Positions 1 through 15,360 are shown, counted from the first letter of the stretch. The stretch is 64,000 nucleotides of DNA from Ichthyophthirius multifiliis (GCF_000220395.1 NW_004086028.1:1-64000); one strand, 5' to 3'. Numbers and translations are program-made. The notes: a model not told the origin generated them from the sequence alone.

Positions 1-509
1 TTTATTTTAAATAAAAAAAATATCTATTTATACTTATTACAAAAATTATTTGTTTTTTAATTAATATTTTAAATTCTTTATATAATATAAATTAATATTA
101 AATTTAATTATATTTATAATAATATAATATTTTATTTTTTTTAATTTTTATAATATTTATTGCTTTTTTTTCTAATTTATCAATATAAGAAAAAATGATT
201 TATAATATAAAATTATTATATAAAATATGAAATAATATATACTTTTCTTTTATTAAAATTATTTTATATTTTATTTTTATTATAATAATTTATTTTTAAA
301 ATAAAAAATATGTTAATTTTTATTTTATTTTCTAATAAATTATTTTGTTTAATATTATTAAAAAATAAAATTATTAAAAATTATAATATTTAGTTATATA
401 TATATATATAAATTAATTTTTAATTATATTTTATTATATTAATTAAATAATTATAGCAATAATAATAAAATAATATATGAATATTAAAATGTATATTAAT
501 AAGAATATT

Positions 510-518
510 AATAATAAT

Positions 519-566
<48 letters not shown>
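510..566. repeat. (AAT)n microsatellite
   Basis: A run of about 17 AAT triplets with few interruptions, lying just beyond the 3' end of the minus-strand kinase gene. The rest of positions 1-598 is AT-rich sequence in which I see no gene. Confidence 0.85.
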
Positions 567-568
<2 letters not shown>

Positions 569-598
569 TTATATTTATATATAATAATTAAATATAAA

Positions 599-1698
599 TC
601 AATAATTTTTTTTATCTTCAGGATTATTAATTCCATTATTTAAATTATGTATCTCTTATATATCATCATCCTAATATCCATAAAGTTTTATAGTTTCTTT
701 ACTTTTCATTAAGGCAGCTTCTACTCTAGCCATTAATTCTTAATCTGAAATATTGTCACCAATTTAAATTTACGGTCCACTATATCCTTATTATTTTATA
801 ATTTCTATAGTTTCTATTTAATTAGAAATTTCTTGTTCATTATAATTTTAACAATCATCCATAATCTCATCTATATCTGCCCTTTCATTTTCATCAAAAA
901 TTAGTGTTTTTGTTAAAATATATATAAATTAATCTGAATATAATCCTTATAATTATGTTATTAAATTCATTAATTCATCTTCTTTTAATATGCAATCTTC
1001 AATATTGTATATTTATTCTAAATTTTCTAGAGTAGCAGCTTCTAAAATACATAATCCTGCACTAAAAACATCGTTTTTTCTTTATTAAAAAGCTAAAAAT
1101 ACTTTTAAGAAGCAAATTTTTAAGGAGAAACATACATTCTTGTCATAGGAGAGCTTTTATTAGACTAAAGTGGTGATGCTTAGTTTGAATTAATTATTTT
1201 AATGGTATTTTTTTCATCTAAAAGTATATTAAATGGCCTTATATCTCCATGATTAATTCCTTTGTCCTTTAAATAAGACAAAACTGAAAATATTGACTTT
1301 ATTATATACATAAGATCAGATTCTTTATAAGCATATCTGGCCATTTTTCTTTCCTAAATTTCGGTTTCGAGATCATTTTCTACATATTCATATAAAAGCC
1401 CGATTTTGAATTATGAAGAACAAAATGTTATGTCTTTTTGTGAATTAAAATTCTCTAAAACAATAAGATTTGGATGATTTAGTTGCTTATGGAATATCAA
1501 TTCGGAAATTTTTTATTAATATTATTCTTCACTGGAAAATCTGATGTATGTTTCGATATATTTTTTATCAGTTTATGTATTTTATAAGATTTTTTAGTTT
1601 GGATAATGTCGATTTTATTTAATTTTATCAATTAATTTAAATTCTTTTTCATTATAAAGACAATATTAGAGATTAAGGGTTGTATTTTTATTTCCCAT
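599..1698 (-). CDS. Degenerate protein kinase (likely pseudokinase)
   Basis: The protein has a eukaryotic protein kinase fold of about 366 residues. It starts MGNKN, a possible N-myristoylation signal. The C-lobe is clear: HGDIRPFNILL in place of HRDLKxxNIL, then SPMTRMYVSPQKF (activation/P+1 segment) and NDVFSAGLCILEAATL (the DxWSxG helix F motif). The catalytic Asp and the following Asn are kept, but the HRD Arg is Gly. The DFG metal-binding motif is absent; the matching place reads IINSN. I see no glycine-rich loop and no clear VAIK lysine. The frame breaks once, at a T6 run (1074-1079, A6 on the coding strand). One added base restores a single 367-codon frame, so I read this as a sequencing undercall; a 23-nt intron would also fit. 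The gene is probably a catalytically weak or inactive kinase of a ciliate-expanded group; the substrate is unknown. Confidence 0.85.
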
Positions 1699-3080
1699 TT
1701 ATTATATGCTATTATTAAATAAATATTATTTATTAATATTTTATTGTAATTTTTATTTATTATTAAATTTTGAATATAATTAAATTTTATTTTAAAATTT
1801 TATTTATTTGTAATTAATGTTAATGGTTTTAAAATATATTTTGTATAATAAATATTATTATATGATTAAATTTAAAAGTAAATATAAATATATATATATA
1901 TATATTTATTTATATTTATATATTTATAAGTTTAATAGTTTTTTAAATATTAAATAATTTAATTAATTTTTTATTTTTACAAAAGTACATATATTATTAT
2001 AGATATTTCTTTAACTTATATAATATTATGTATAATTAATATATAGTAATTTTATTTATATAATTTTTTTTTATATTGTTTTATTTAAAAAATAATTTTA
2101 AATTTTATATTTTAAATTTAAGTTTCTTTATTTTTTTTATCTATTTTTTAATTTTAATATAATTATGTTATTTTATAAACATTTAATATCATTTATCAAA
2201 TCAATATAATGCTATTTTATCTTAGTTTATTATAAATAATAATCTGTAATATTTTTTCTTAATTATTTTATTTTTTAGATTTTTTTTAATTATTTTTGAT
2301 AATTTTTTTATTTATTTTTTTTTTTTAATTTATATATTATAATTTATAAATTTTTGATTAAATATAAATAAAGTTAAATATTTTTAAAATTATTAAAAAA
2401 AAAAAATATTATAATTAAAAAAATAATTATTATTTTATTTAATAATAATATAAAAGTTATTATTAAAATTATTTATTATTTTAAATATTAAAAAAATATA
2501 TTAATTTTTTATAAATAAATGATTTTTATTATAAAAATTTTTAAATATAAAATTTTATAATTATTTATTAAAAATTATTTTTTTAAAATAATAAATAATT
2601 TTAATTTTAATAAAGATAAAATAAAATAATAAAATATTTTTAAAAGTTATATTATAATTAAAAAAAATATTTATATACAATATTCCTGATTATTTTTAAA
2701 AAATAATATTAATATTATGATTTATTTATATAGATACTTAAAAAGATATATATTTATGTAAAATTTATTTAATTACTAAGATTTCATAAAAATTAATCGT
2801 TTTTAAATTTTATTTTAAATAAGAAAATTTAATTTATATTAATAATTTAATATTTAAAAAATTTAAATTATATAATTATATATATATATATGTATAAAAA
2901 ATGCATTATTTAAAAAATATTTATATTATTAATAATTTATAAAATTAGAATAATAATAAAAATAATTTTTATATTAATAACATTAATAAATATAAAAAAA
3001 TGGTTTTAAAATAAATAAATTTTTTAATTTTTAAATATATTCCTTTTTTTTATCTAATTTTTTTTATAGTAATATTTTTT
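1699..3080. other. Intergenic, AT-only sequence
   Basis: A 1.4-kb spacer between two divergent genes, made of A/T runs and short (TA)n tracts. I see no ORF with protein-like composition and no RNA gene. Promoters for both flanking genes must lie here but cannot be recognised. Confidence 0.6.
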
Positions 3081-4427
3081 ATGCGAATATATGAAATCGA
3101 AACATTTTTAATAATCTATTACGTTTTTACTTTAGCCTTTTTTTTAATAATAGGCGTATTTCTTAATATAAAAACAACTATAATTAACTATCACAAGATT
3201 TTAACATGGATAATAGTGTTTATAATATCTTTTAATAATTTGATTTTTTATTTTTCAAAAACAAATAATAATAAAATATAAGAAAAAGTAATTTTTTTTA
3301 TGTCTTTAAGAATTAGCATTAATTTATATATGTTTACTAATGATAATAAAATTTAATTTTTTAATTAGCTTTAAATTAAATTACGATATTACTTTTAAAA
3401 TAGCATTTAATATATCAATTTTATTTTAGATTTTTCATAAGTTTGTTTAAAATGAAGATATATGCTTAAAAATGCTTTGTCTATTAATTTTTTATATGAG
3501 TGATAAAGTATTGACCTATTAAATAAATAAAATTATTAATGAATAGAATATTTTACTTTTTTTAATTGAAAATAATTTAAATAAATAATTTATTATCTAT
3601 GATATTAAAAAAAATATAATAATAAATGATGATTTAGACAAACACATAAAAAATAAAGAAATAATTTAAATAATAAAAGATAATTAATTTTAAATATAAG
3701 ATATTAATTAAATAAAGCTTTTTAATGATAAAAGAAATATATAATCATGCTTTTATTAAATATAATAATAAAAAGAATAAAAAATTAATAAGAAATAAAT
3801 TTTAAAAACTTGTTATTAAATTTTTTATAAATTACTTTGGAAAAACAAAAAATTAAAATAAATAAATAAAATCAATTCAAAGAAAAAGTATATTTTTCAA
3901 ATAATGAATATAAAATGTAAGCAAATATAATAAAAATAGATTAAAAACATACTATAGGATTAATTTAACTATAAAAATAAAATAAAATACTATAAAAATA
4001 ATTAATGGATAAACTTAAAAAAATAATAAAAATTATAAATAAATATATGAAAGAACTAAATTTAAATAATACTGATATTAATATGTCAACTAGTATTTTA
4101 AATAATAATAATAAATGCAGTTAAAATATTGAAAAAAATAAACAAATATAATTTAATAATTAAAATGAAATAAGTATAAAATAAATAAATTAAGTTGTAA
4201 GTGTTTTAGATTTTAATAAAAAAAATTAAAGTTAAAATTGCAGTTAAAGCAATAACAGTAATTAAAAAATTAAAAATAAAAAAGTGGAAATAATATTAGA
4301 AAATAATATTAAGAAAAGCTTCTTTTATAAATAAAACAAAATAATATAACCAAATAATTAAGAATATTAAAAAAATAGTATTAATAAAAAAGTGAAAAAT
4401 AAATATTATGATAATAATAATAATAAT

Positions 4428-4469
<42 letters not shown>

Positions 4470-5832
4470 TTTAATTATAATTATAATTTTAGACCAATAT
4501 TTAATAATAACAATGTTATAAATAATAATTAAATAAACAATATTAATGTTTTAAATTAAAATGTACATAATAATTATAATAATAATTTAATTATATATTC
4601 ATAATGTAATATAAATAATTAGTATTATAAGTATTCATAAAAAGGTGATTTGATTAATCATAACAAATGTAAGTTATTAGAAATGTATTTTTTAAATGAA
4701 ATTTTTTTTAAATTTTATATGAAAATAAGAATTTAATAATTATAACTATTAGAAAACTATTTAAAAGCAAAAAAAATATAAAATGAAATAATATATAATT
4801 ATTCCAATTATAATTTTATATTTGATATAAATTGTTCAGAAAATAGAAATATTTTAATTTTAAAAGATTTAATTTTTTGCGAAATCGAAAGTTTTTCATT
4901 TAATAAAAGTCTATAAAAAATATGCAAAATAATAAAATATAAATAAGATATAAAAATATAAAATTCTTCCAAAATAAATAAAGAAATAAATTAGGATTTT
5001 TTAAAAATAAGTAAATATTATAACACAAATAATAATATATATGCTATAAATTAAAATTCATAAGAAACAATATAATCGCATGAAAGTTTAATTTAATCAA
5101 TAATATATTATTTTTATAAAATTCATTCAAAAAACTCTAAATATGCTAAATTAAAATACTTTAAATTTGTTAAATAGCAATCCAATTTAAAATAAAATGC
5201 AATTTAGTAAAAAAACAAATTATGTTTTATCAAAATGTAAATTATTTTTAAATTCAATTCTAATGATAATTAAACTCTCAATCTGCATGAAAAAACAATT
5301 CTAATTCTTGGAACGACTCTAATAATTTTTTAATCAGTACTTATATTTTATCTAAAATACCTCATGAAGTAAAAAGCAATAAATAAAAAAATAAATAAAC
5401 ATATACTATTTGGATTGAAAACAAAAACTATACTGAATATTATAAGCCTGAGTTTTTATACGAAAATCCATAGTTGTTTAATGATTATAATGTAAAAGCA
5501 GTACATACAGAACCCATTTAGAAGCATTTAAATGCAGATATTAATATAAGCTATGAAAAATAAAAATCTTTTGAAATAAAATAAGATAATATTAAAATTG
5601 ATATTAAGAAATAAAATTAAAGCAATTATTTATTAACAGATGAAAATATATCTATTTATTAAACAGAATAAATAAATATACCAATATAATCAAAATAATA
5701 AGCAAGTATAAAAAAAATACAAAATGATTAAAGAAAAAATACTTTTTGTAATAATACATAAGAAAAATATGATTTAATAAATAAGAAAAATATAAAAGAT
5801 ATGTAAAAAAAAAAAACTATATATAAATAAAT

Positions 5833-5875
<43 letters not shown>

Positions 5876-5980
5876 AATATATAATATTTCTTTTATTTTT
5901 AAGCTGATTTAATAATTTTTAAAAACAATAAAGAATTAATTTATATTGATAATGAATACAATTAAAAGTTAAACATATGA
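3081..5980 (+). CDS. Multi-pass membrane protein with long Asn/Gln-rich tail
   Basis: I do not recognise the family. The start MRIYEIETFLIIYYVF leads into at least five hydrophobic segments within the first ~190 residues. A long hydrophilic part rich in N, Q, K and I follows, including an Asn homopolymer near 4410-4470. The C-terminal third is more ordered (for example YTIWIENKNYTEYYKPEF). The reading is continuous if one base is added at a T8 run (3292-3299) and one at an A6 run (5290-5295); without them the frame is cut into three open pieces. A (TA)n intron at about 5800-5901 seems to separate a last short exon ending at TGA 5978-5980; its phase is not settled. The domain order (membrane sensor followed by cytoplasmic tail) resembles ciliate membrane signalling proteins, but I see no kinase, cyclase or PAS signature. 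Coding status is well supported; function is not. Confidence 0.6.
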
Positions 5981-6159
5981 AAATTGTAAGATGAATTTTA
6001 TATTTTAAATTTATTATTTAGATTGAAATAAAAAAATATTAAAGTAATAAATAAAATCGTTTTTATTTTTTTTCAACAAAAAAAACATTTATTTTTTATT
6101 TTTTAATAAATATGAATTTATTTTATTAATAATACTAGTAAATAATATATATATATATA

Positions 6160-6894
6160 TCATGTTTAATTTTCTATATTAAAAATACTCTTAGAAACAA
6201 TATACCCTATTTAAACTTTACTTTTCTATTATTTTTTCTAATTGGTTTCAAGTTAATTATAGCTTTTTTTAATAATATTCTACTAATTATTATTAAGATT
6301 TAAAAAATTCTACGAGGCCCCTTAAGATTTTATAAAAATACTTTCTTTATCATTTTAAATATCCGAATCTTCTGAGTTTTCTGAATCTTCTGAATCTTCT
6401 TATTCATCAATTTAATCATCTTATAATCCCATTTAGAATTTGACGTTTTTAATAACGCTTTCTTTTAACTTGAATCTTTATTTATTAACAGTATTTAATA
6501 TATTATTATCGAAATCATCTTCGTCATCTATATAATCACTATCTGAAGAATCTGAAGTAGCAGATTAAATCGACCCGTTTCCTTTTGTAGGTCTATTAAT
6601 ATAATTTCTCCAAGCCTTAAATGCCATGCCACAAAATAGCATCAATAAAATTGGATTTACAGTATTATTTTTATTTAATTCAGCAAATATCTTCTATTTA
6701 TTCTTAAATACAATTTTTTTTTATCCTCTAATTATTTCCTAGTCTTTATTTCCTATTAATTTAAAAATCTTTAAATCTCAGGACCAGAATCTGCTATCAC
6801 ATCTTCACCATAAGCTTTTTTTATACAAGCAAATAAAACATCATTAAAAAATATGTTTTCTTCACCGTCACTATATAAACAAGTACAAATATTC

Positions 6895-6946
<52 letters not shown>

Positions 6947-9900
6947 TTAATTAATTATATAAATTTTTATATACTCAGGAAGTTTCATATTCATTATATC
7001 TTTAGCTACTTAATGCTTATCTATTAATTATTAATCATCACTTTTATCATAATAACCTAAAGGAATAGGTAATTCACATAAAAACTTTATTAAATTTTTC
7101 ATTTTTATCTTCTCTCCGTTTGAATAAGCAGTATATTTAGACCATACAGATCTAAAAGTATCTAAATATTCATTAAAAGCTTACAAAGGATTATCATCTT
7201 TCATATGATAATCTTCAAAATATTAAATAATGATTAAAATAAATAAATTAAGCATAATAAAACAAGCAATTAAGATAAAGCTTATAAAATAAATAAACGA
7301 AAAATCTAAAATAAATTAAATAAAAGAATATAAATAAATATATATACATGTTCCGCAATCTTTTCCTTCTGTACAATCTGTAGTCTTAGATAAATCAAGC
7401 ATAATTTTATACCAATCTTCACCTGTACGAGCTCTAAAAAGTGTTATCATTGCATAACTAAAATTCGAAAAATTATTGTATCTATTAATAATTATACCCA
7501 CAGTTACCTACTAAAAAATAAAAACACCTAAAACTGCATAAATAAAAAACACCAAACCTAACAAAGCCCCAACATTAATTAAAGAAGGAAGCGAAAATAC
7601 TAAAGTTTCTATCAATTTTTGTAGACCTTACATAGTTTTTACTAATTTAAGCAATCTCGACACTCTCATGACCCTCATAATCCTCGCTAATTACGGTCCT
7701 ACTCTTAAAAAGGACATACTATTTCCCATAGAGTTTAAAATAAGGTCCAATATAGAGGATAAGACTATAAAAAGGTCAAACCTATTCCAAGAAGAAATCC
7801 AATAACCCTTAAACCCTAACGCAATTAACTTAAAAACAAGCTCTATCATAAATATACTTGTAAAAACTAAATTAATTTACTCCAAAGCTTAATTATATTC
7901 CAAAGTAGAGCCTTCATAATCTACTGCCATAGAAATAATATTTAAGACTATACATAACATAATAAAAGCATCAAAAAATTTAAAATTAATAATTTTATAA
8001 AAAAAAAGCTAATATTTATTCACAGGAGTATTATTTGCTGCAAATTCGGCTTTTACGCCAATTATCATTATTTGAAATTCAATCCATCTAGACTATTATT
8101 CAGTTAAAAAAAGAAGACTTTATCTTTTTTCGTTTTTTTAGGCTTCATTAAATTTCAAAAATATTACACCAACAAACAGATTTATTAAAAAAAAAGACCC
8201 AACAAGTATAAATACGAAAAAATATATGAAAATTATACTATAATTATCTTTACTAGGCCCATATTCTTTCATATCAGAGTCTACACATAAAAAAAATATA
8301 TCAGGCCATCCTTCTAATGAACTTAATATGAAAATTGTATTCATTGCATACAGTATATTGTCAAAATTAGTCTAGAAAACACTCCAATTATTACCCATTT
8401 ATATACACTTTAATTAAATAAAATATATAATTATATATTTGATATATATATAAATGTTTACTTTTTCATAATTAATCCCATAATAACTTTATTAATTATC
8501 CATTTAGCAATATCCTAATCTTTATCCAATTAAAGAAATTCCTAATATAGCAAACATAAACCAAATTAAAACTACTACAATCAAAACATTAAAAATTGCT
8601 CCAACAGACTCTACTAAAGCTATAACTACGACTTTCATATTAATATTATGGCTTACAAATCTTAATGGCCTTAAAGTTCTTAAGAGTCTTAAAATCTTAA
8701 AAAATATATATACTATATACTATATATAATTACTTTAATAGCTGGAATATTAACAGAATCAAAACTCATATCTATAAGACTAGTAAATACTATAAAGAAA
8801 TCTAATTAAGACCAAGCTTCAGTTAAATAAGAATTATGATCCATAAAAAATCCATATGCGATAATTTTTAGTGTACTTTCTATACTAAAAAATAAATTAA
8901 ATCCAATATCCATTTAACTCGAAATTTTTTAAGCTTCCGATTCTGGATCTAAATAAGTATCCACGACTAGTTTAATACTTGAAAAAATAATAAAAAATAA
9001 TATAACATTTTCAAACTAAGGATATTATACAATCCTATAAACAATCTATCTGAATTTATTATTCTTAGAAAATAAATAAATAGAATATTCACAGTCTATA
9101 TTCTTAAACATCAACATAGTATTATTATTTTCTTCCTATATATCGAAATTGTCCATAGATTCAATAGCCTCTTATTTTTATTCAAATTATTGATTTTACT
9201 TCAATAATTTCTTAGTATCATACCCTTATTATTATAAAATGTTTTCTACTTATTCATCTATATCACTCTCGTCATTTTCTTCTTTATTTTCTTCATCTTT
9301 TCTATTATTGGTGAATCCATCTAATAAAATAGCCAAAAAAAGGTTTAAAAAAACCCAATTTCCAATAAAAATCCACGAAATTAAATAAATACTAGAAACA
9401 ACTGGTGATATACTAGTCCTTAAAGAAATTTAAAGAATTTACTGCCAATTTTCCATTGATAAAATTTGAAATACAACAACTACTGCATTATTAAAAGAAT
9501 CAAAATTTTACCTTATAGTATTATCGTTAAAATTAAATTACCCTCCAAAAATCTACATACCAAGTAATGAATATATAAAAATAAATAAAAACAACAATAA
9601 AACAATATAAATAAATGAATCTATAGTCCTCCCTATTACTTCCACTATCTTCCCCATAAACTATAAACTTCTAAGTAATCTAGTGACTCTTAAAACTCTA
9701 AAAGTCCTAACGATTCTTACAGCTCTAAAAGCTGAAACAGCTTTATTTCCACCGCTAAAAAGTACCATTTCTAATACTGAAAGACAAACTATAGTTCCAT
9801 CGAAAATGTTCATTCGATCTCGAACATATCCTTGCAAACCAAATGCAATTATTTTACAAGACATTTCGGCTATAAATATATAAGTAAAAATTAAACTAAA

Positions 9901-10056
9901 ATTGTCTAATAATAGGTTTGTTTCATCGTCTTAAAAGGTACCTTCTAAAGCAAGAATAATTGTATTTAAAAATACGGATATTAAAGCAAAGTTATTAAAA
10001 TAATTACAATTTGTAAAATTCTAAAAATGCTTATGCATTACAATAATCTTATTAAT

Positions 10057-10098
<42 letters not shown>

Positions 10099-11637
10099 AA
10101 TATATTTTATTATTTTTTATATTTTATATTTTATTTAATATATTTAATTTTACTAATCCTAATATTCCATTTATATAAATATTAATATCTTAAGAATAAG
10201 TACATAGAATTCTTAGAATTTTATTAGTTTTCTATTAATTATTTATATATGTCTTCGATATATCTGATCCTGACCATATATTTATTTATTTTTTACTCGT
10301 ATGATAATCTTTTCTCTAAAAAAATTTATTAAAATTATTGTTTAAATATATATATATATACTTTTATTTCCTAATATAAATTTTTAAAACCTATATGATC
10401 TATTAGTTATTTTTAATTTTCAATTGGAATTTTGTATTTTATAATTTTTTTAATATTCTCAAAAGTTAATAATAATTTTTCTTCATTTCCTACAAATTTC
10501 TTATTCTTTTTTTTCACAGAACTATTCTAAATAGATTCATTATTATTATCCATCTAATTAATTTTTTTAAACCAGGCCTAAATTTTATCCATTTAAGCCA
10601 CTGCATCACTTTTCCTACAAGGCATAACCGAACCTCTAAAATAAACATTATCTTAATTATTATTATTATATTACTACTGGACATTATCATTATTTTCATC
10701 AATACTTTAATTTTTAAAAGTACCTTCTTTTGATATTTATTTATAATGTTTATTTAATTTAGTTTAATTTTTATTCTATTATTTATTAACTACTACATTG
10801 TTTGTTTTCCCTTTTTTTTTCTACAAAATAACTTTCCTTTATCTATATAAAAGTACATATTTTTAATTCTTTATTTTTTATTATTCCTCATAATCCTTTT
10901 TCTCCTATTCCTCTCTAATTCTATGTTACAAAACTTCTTTTAAAGAATCGCTTTTATATTAAATACTTAAATCGATCATTATTTTCCATTCCCGAACGTT
11001 AAATTTGTTTTATTCTTTCAACTTTTTTTCTTTTTATTTCTTTTTTTTCTATTTCTCAATATCTATTTCTTTCTAAACAATTTCATTTGGATTTTTAATA
11101 TTTTCTTCCATATTATGTATTTTTTCTCCGCTTTTTAATTTATTATGAGTACTTTTTTATTAAAATCCATCTTTTTTATGAACTATACCATGATTAAAAT
11201 TCTAAAAAGTACTTTTGCTTTATTTGAAATTTTAACGATTATTTATATTATTTTCATCTTCAGGATCATCGTCATTATCACATTCTTAATTTTAAATTAT
11301 AATAATTTTTCCCATCTGGACAAATAGTTTAGGTTATTAATTCTAAATTTCATCACTTTAATATTATTTCTTATATAAATAATCATTAAATTAATAATTA
11401 TTAATAGAAACTTAACTTTAAGAAGATAAACTTTCATCTTCATCACTAGTAAATTGATTTTATTTTATTTATTTTATTTTTTCTTTATCATTATCTAAAG
11501 CTACTTAAGACATTATTTGTTTCTTTTTTTTTACAAAAGATAATTCAGATTTAATATTAGACAAAGAAGTAGATTTAAAAAGTATTGATTTTATGTTACT
11601 ATCAGTACTTTAAAAAGGAAAATTGTAATTATAATTA

Positions 11638-11679
<42 letters not shown>

Positions 11680-14600
11680 TATTTTGTATTCTTTTTCTTA
11701 TTAATTATATAGTATTAAAGGTTATTATTTTTTTTATATATTTTCACTTTTAATATTTTCATTTGAAATCAAAATTTAATTTTTAATTATATTTTAAAAA
11801 TTTTATTAATCTTCTTTAAAAAAAAATTAATTTTATACTTAATTAGAATTTAATTAATTTTTTTTTGATTTTAAATTTAAAATAGAAATTTCATTTTTTA
11901 TTTCTTTTAATTTTGTTAATTTTTTATATTATTAATTAAAAGTTATCATATCAGGATTATTATTTTAAAAATACTATTCATTTTATTATTAATTTTTTAT
12001 TTCTTCTTATTCTTATTAGTTAATTTTATCAAAATTTCTAATAACCTTTTCATCATCTTCATTTTCTGCTAAATAACTTTACTATTATTCTTTATTTTTT
12101 ACTATTTCTCGAACAGTTTTTACTCCCATAAACTTAACCAAATGATCTTTTTTTTAAAATTATTAAATTCTTGTAAAAAACTAATTTTATTAATATTCAG
12201 ATTCTTATTTCTAAATATTGTTTTTTTTTTTTTTTTTTTTCAATTTTTTTGAGTTTTTAAATTCTTTTTATTTTTCTTTTTCTTTTTTCTCTTTTTCTTA
12301 TTAAATTTATAATTATTATTATTGCTATTATTATTATTATTAAAATCCATTTTTTTTTATTTTTATTAATAATTATTATTAAGGAAGTTATTCTTTATCA
12401 TAAATAAAAACTTTATTCTTTAATTATTTGTCTTTTAATGCTGCTTTATGAACTTTACTTTTTAACTTTTCTTTATATTTCTCAAATTTAACTATCTACA
12501 TATTTTCTTATTCCAACTTTGCTAATTTTTAATCTTCAATATCTTATAATTATTTTAACTTATTTAAATCTTCCCAATTGAATTCCAACCCTTATTAAAT
12601 ATCCTAACTATATATTTTATCATCATTGAAAGCACCAAACTTGTGTAAATAATAAAAAAATTAAAATTAAATATATTATTATATAAATATATATTTATAC
12701 ATAAAATATATAAATATATATTTATACATTATTTAATTTATATTTATATATTACTTTAATTTCTAATTTTTTTAATAATCTTTATCTTTTAAAATGATTT
12801 CTTTCCATTCTTCTAAAAGATTTAAGTTAATTTATATCTATTTATTCTTTATTATTATCATCACTTTGTAATAGTTATTTGGTATTTTAATTATCTGAAA
12901 ACTTAGCCTTAATGACAGCCAAAGTTAAATTAAGTAAAAAAAAAGATCCTACAAATAATAATAAAACAAAATAAATAACTGTGTATATAGAAAATGCATC
13001 AAATATCCAAAACTAATATAAAATAAGACTTACATATTTAAATTATATAAATTACCATAATTTCGGACCAACCTTCTAAAGTAACGCATTAGAAAACCAT
13101 TAAAAACGAAATAAAAATATTATCAAAACTCGTTATATCCCAATTTGGATTTTAATTTAATTTTCCACAAATTTACCCACTAGGACATTCCATTTCTCCC
13201 CCACAAACTATATTATTATAATTCGGAATCCCATTATCTTCAAAAAAACATCTTTTTTTAAAATACCCATAAATAACTAAAGTCCAGCTATAGCAAAAAT
13301 AAGAAAGAAAAAAATTAAAATAATTAAAGTGTTTCCAAGATAAGGAAGTGCACTAAATAAAGTTAAAAGAATTACTTTTAACTCCTTTATAGATGATATA
13401 GTTCTCAAAGGCCTTAAAACTCTCAAAGATCTTAAAGAAGATAAATTTACTGAACTATTCCCTCCTATAATTACTGGAATTAAACTCGTAACAACAATTA
13501 AAAAATCCAAAATATTCCATCCGTCACGTAAATAGGCCCCTGGGTTTAAAAAGAATCCCATTCCTAGTATTTTTAGAATGCATTCAACAGTATAAGCCCA
13601 TAAAAAAAAATCATCTATTAAAAGTAATGTGTAGTCAGTTGTATCTTTAGTAGGATCATCTAAAGCAAGCATTACTGAATTAAAAATAATAATAAATAGA
13701 ATAGTATAATCAAATAACTTATTCTTAATTATTTTATTACAAATAAATTTAATTAACCTAATAAATATAAAAAAAAATGGTAATAATATATATAATATTG
13801 AAAAAAAAAAAAATCAATATATAATAAATAAATACGCAATTATGAAAAGTATAAATATTCTTAATTATAAAAAAGGATAAGAATCAGCCTTAATGGAAAG
13901 CATTTCAAAGTCATTTTTTTTTGATGGATAAATTATATTTTCTTTTCTTTTATTTTAGTTTTATTCTATTGATTTCTACATAGTATCATATTCATTTTTT
14001 AATTTTTAATCTATACTAATTAAAAATAACTATTCTTCTTAATTTTTTAAACTTTAATTATAAGGAAATGGATATTCGTATTCAATATTAGCTTATATGT
14101 TATTTTTTTAATTGTTTTTTCTTTTAGTTTTATATTTATCAAATTTAGAATTTTCATTAGATTTTAATTCTTATTCTTTTTTTTTCTCTTCTTCTTCTAT
14201 ACTACTATTAATTTTGTTTTATTCTTCCTTTTCTTCGATTTCATCTTCTTCATCTTCCCCGTTAATAAATTCAATAGTCTATTATTTCATTAATGTATTA
14301 AATTCAATATAAGTTTTTCTTAATATAGGTATTATTTTATTCTTTTTGAGTATATTTTCATCAAACTCAATATTATTATAGTTAATATTATTTGCTAATT
14401 ATTAATTATATATAATAATAATATATATAATATATATATATAAATATATATATACATATATTTATACTTTAAAGCATTTATTATTCCTCATATTCATCAT
14501 CTGATTTTTAAGTATTTATATGTTAATTTCCATTAGTAATATCAATTAATTTGTTCATAATATTAAATGTTAAATTAGATTTTTTTTACAAAATTTAATT

Positions 14601-15327
14601 TTAATAATATTAATTTTTAGGTAAATCTAAAATATTTGGGTTTTTTTTCAGCTTTTCTTAATTATTTTCTTCTTCGTTTATTTCATTTTTTGAATTATTA
14701 GATTATTTTTCTTATATATTTCCACGGATTTTTAGATACTTATCATTTTATTAAATTTCTAATTAATTATTTATAATACATGTTGAACCTTTAGCTATTT
14801 ATTAATCCATATTAATTTTATTTAAGAATTTTTCTTATTAATCAATTTATATTTAATTTACCTATTCTTAAATATTCTGCTATTTATGATTTAAAACTAA
14901 TTAGTCTTCAGTATTTTAATCGTCACTATTTTTATAAAAATAGCTGGATTAATTATTTATTTTTTTCAAATCACGTAACTAAGGGCTTTAATTTAAAATT
15001 AATCCCTATACAGAATTTAAAGTTTCTGTAATATTTATATTTAAACTATATTTCGTATTTGGAGAACCTTAACTATTATTTTATTATTCATTTTCTAATT
15101 ATAATAATTCATTAGCTTATATTTATTAATTAATTTCTTTGTTTTTAGGAGAAATTCTATTATTACCTATGAAGATATCTTTCTTAATTAGTATTATTTT
15201 TTTTATATAAAAAAAATTAAAATATAAATATTATAATATGAATAAAATATATATGTATATATATAGAAGATGATGATTATAATTAAGAATTTTATATGAA
15301 TACATATTATTTATAAATATATGTATA

Positions 15328-15360
<33 letters not shown>

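Noticed and set aside
9683-9883. Plus-strand frame of 66 codons
   Set aside because: Antisense to the domain II voltage sensor of the Ca2+ channel.
14112-14312. Plus-strand Ser/Leu-rich frame
   Set aside because: Antisense to the acidic, Lys/Glu-rich N-terminal region of the Ca2+ channel.
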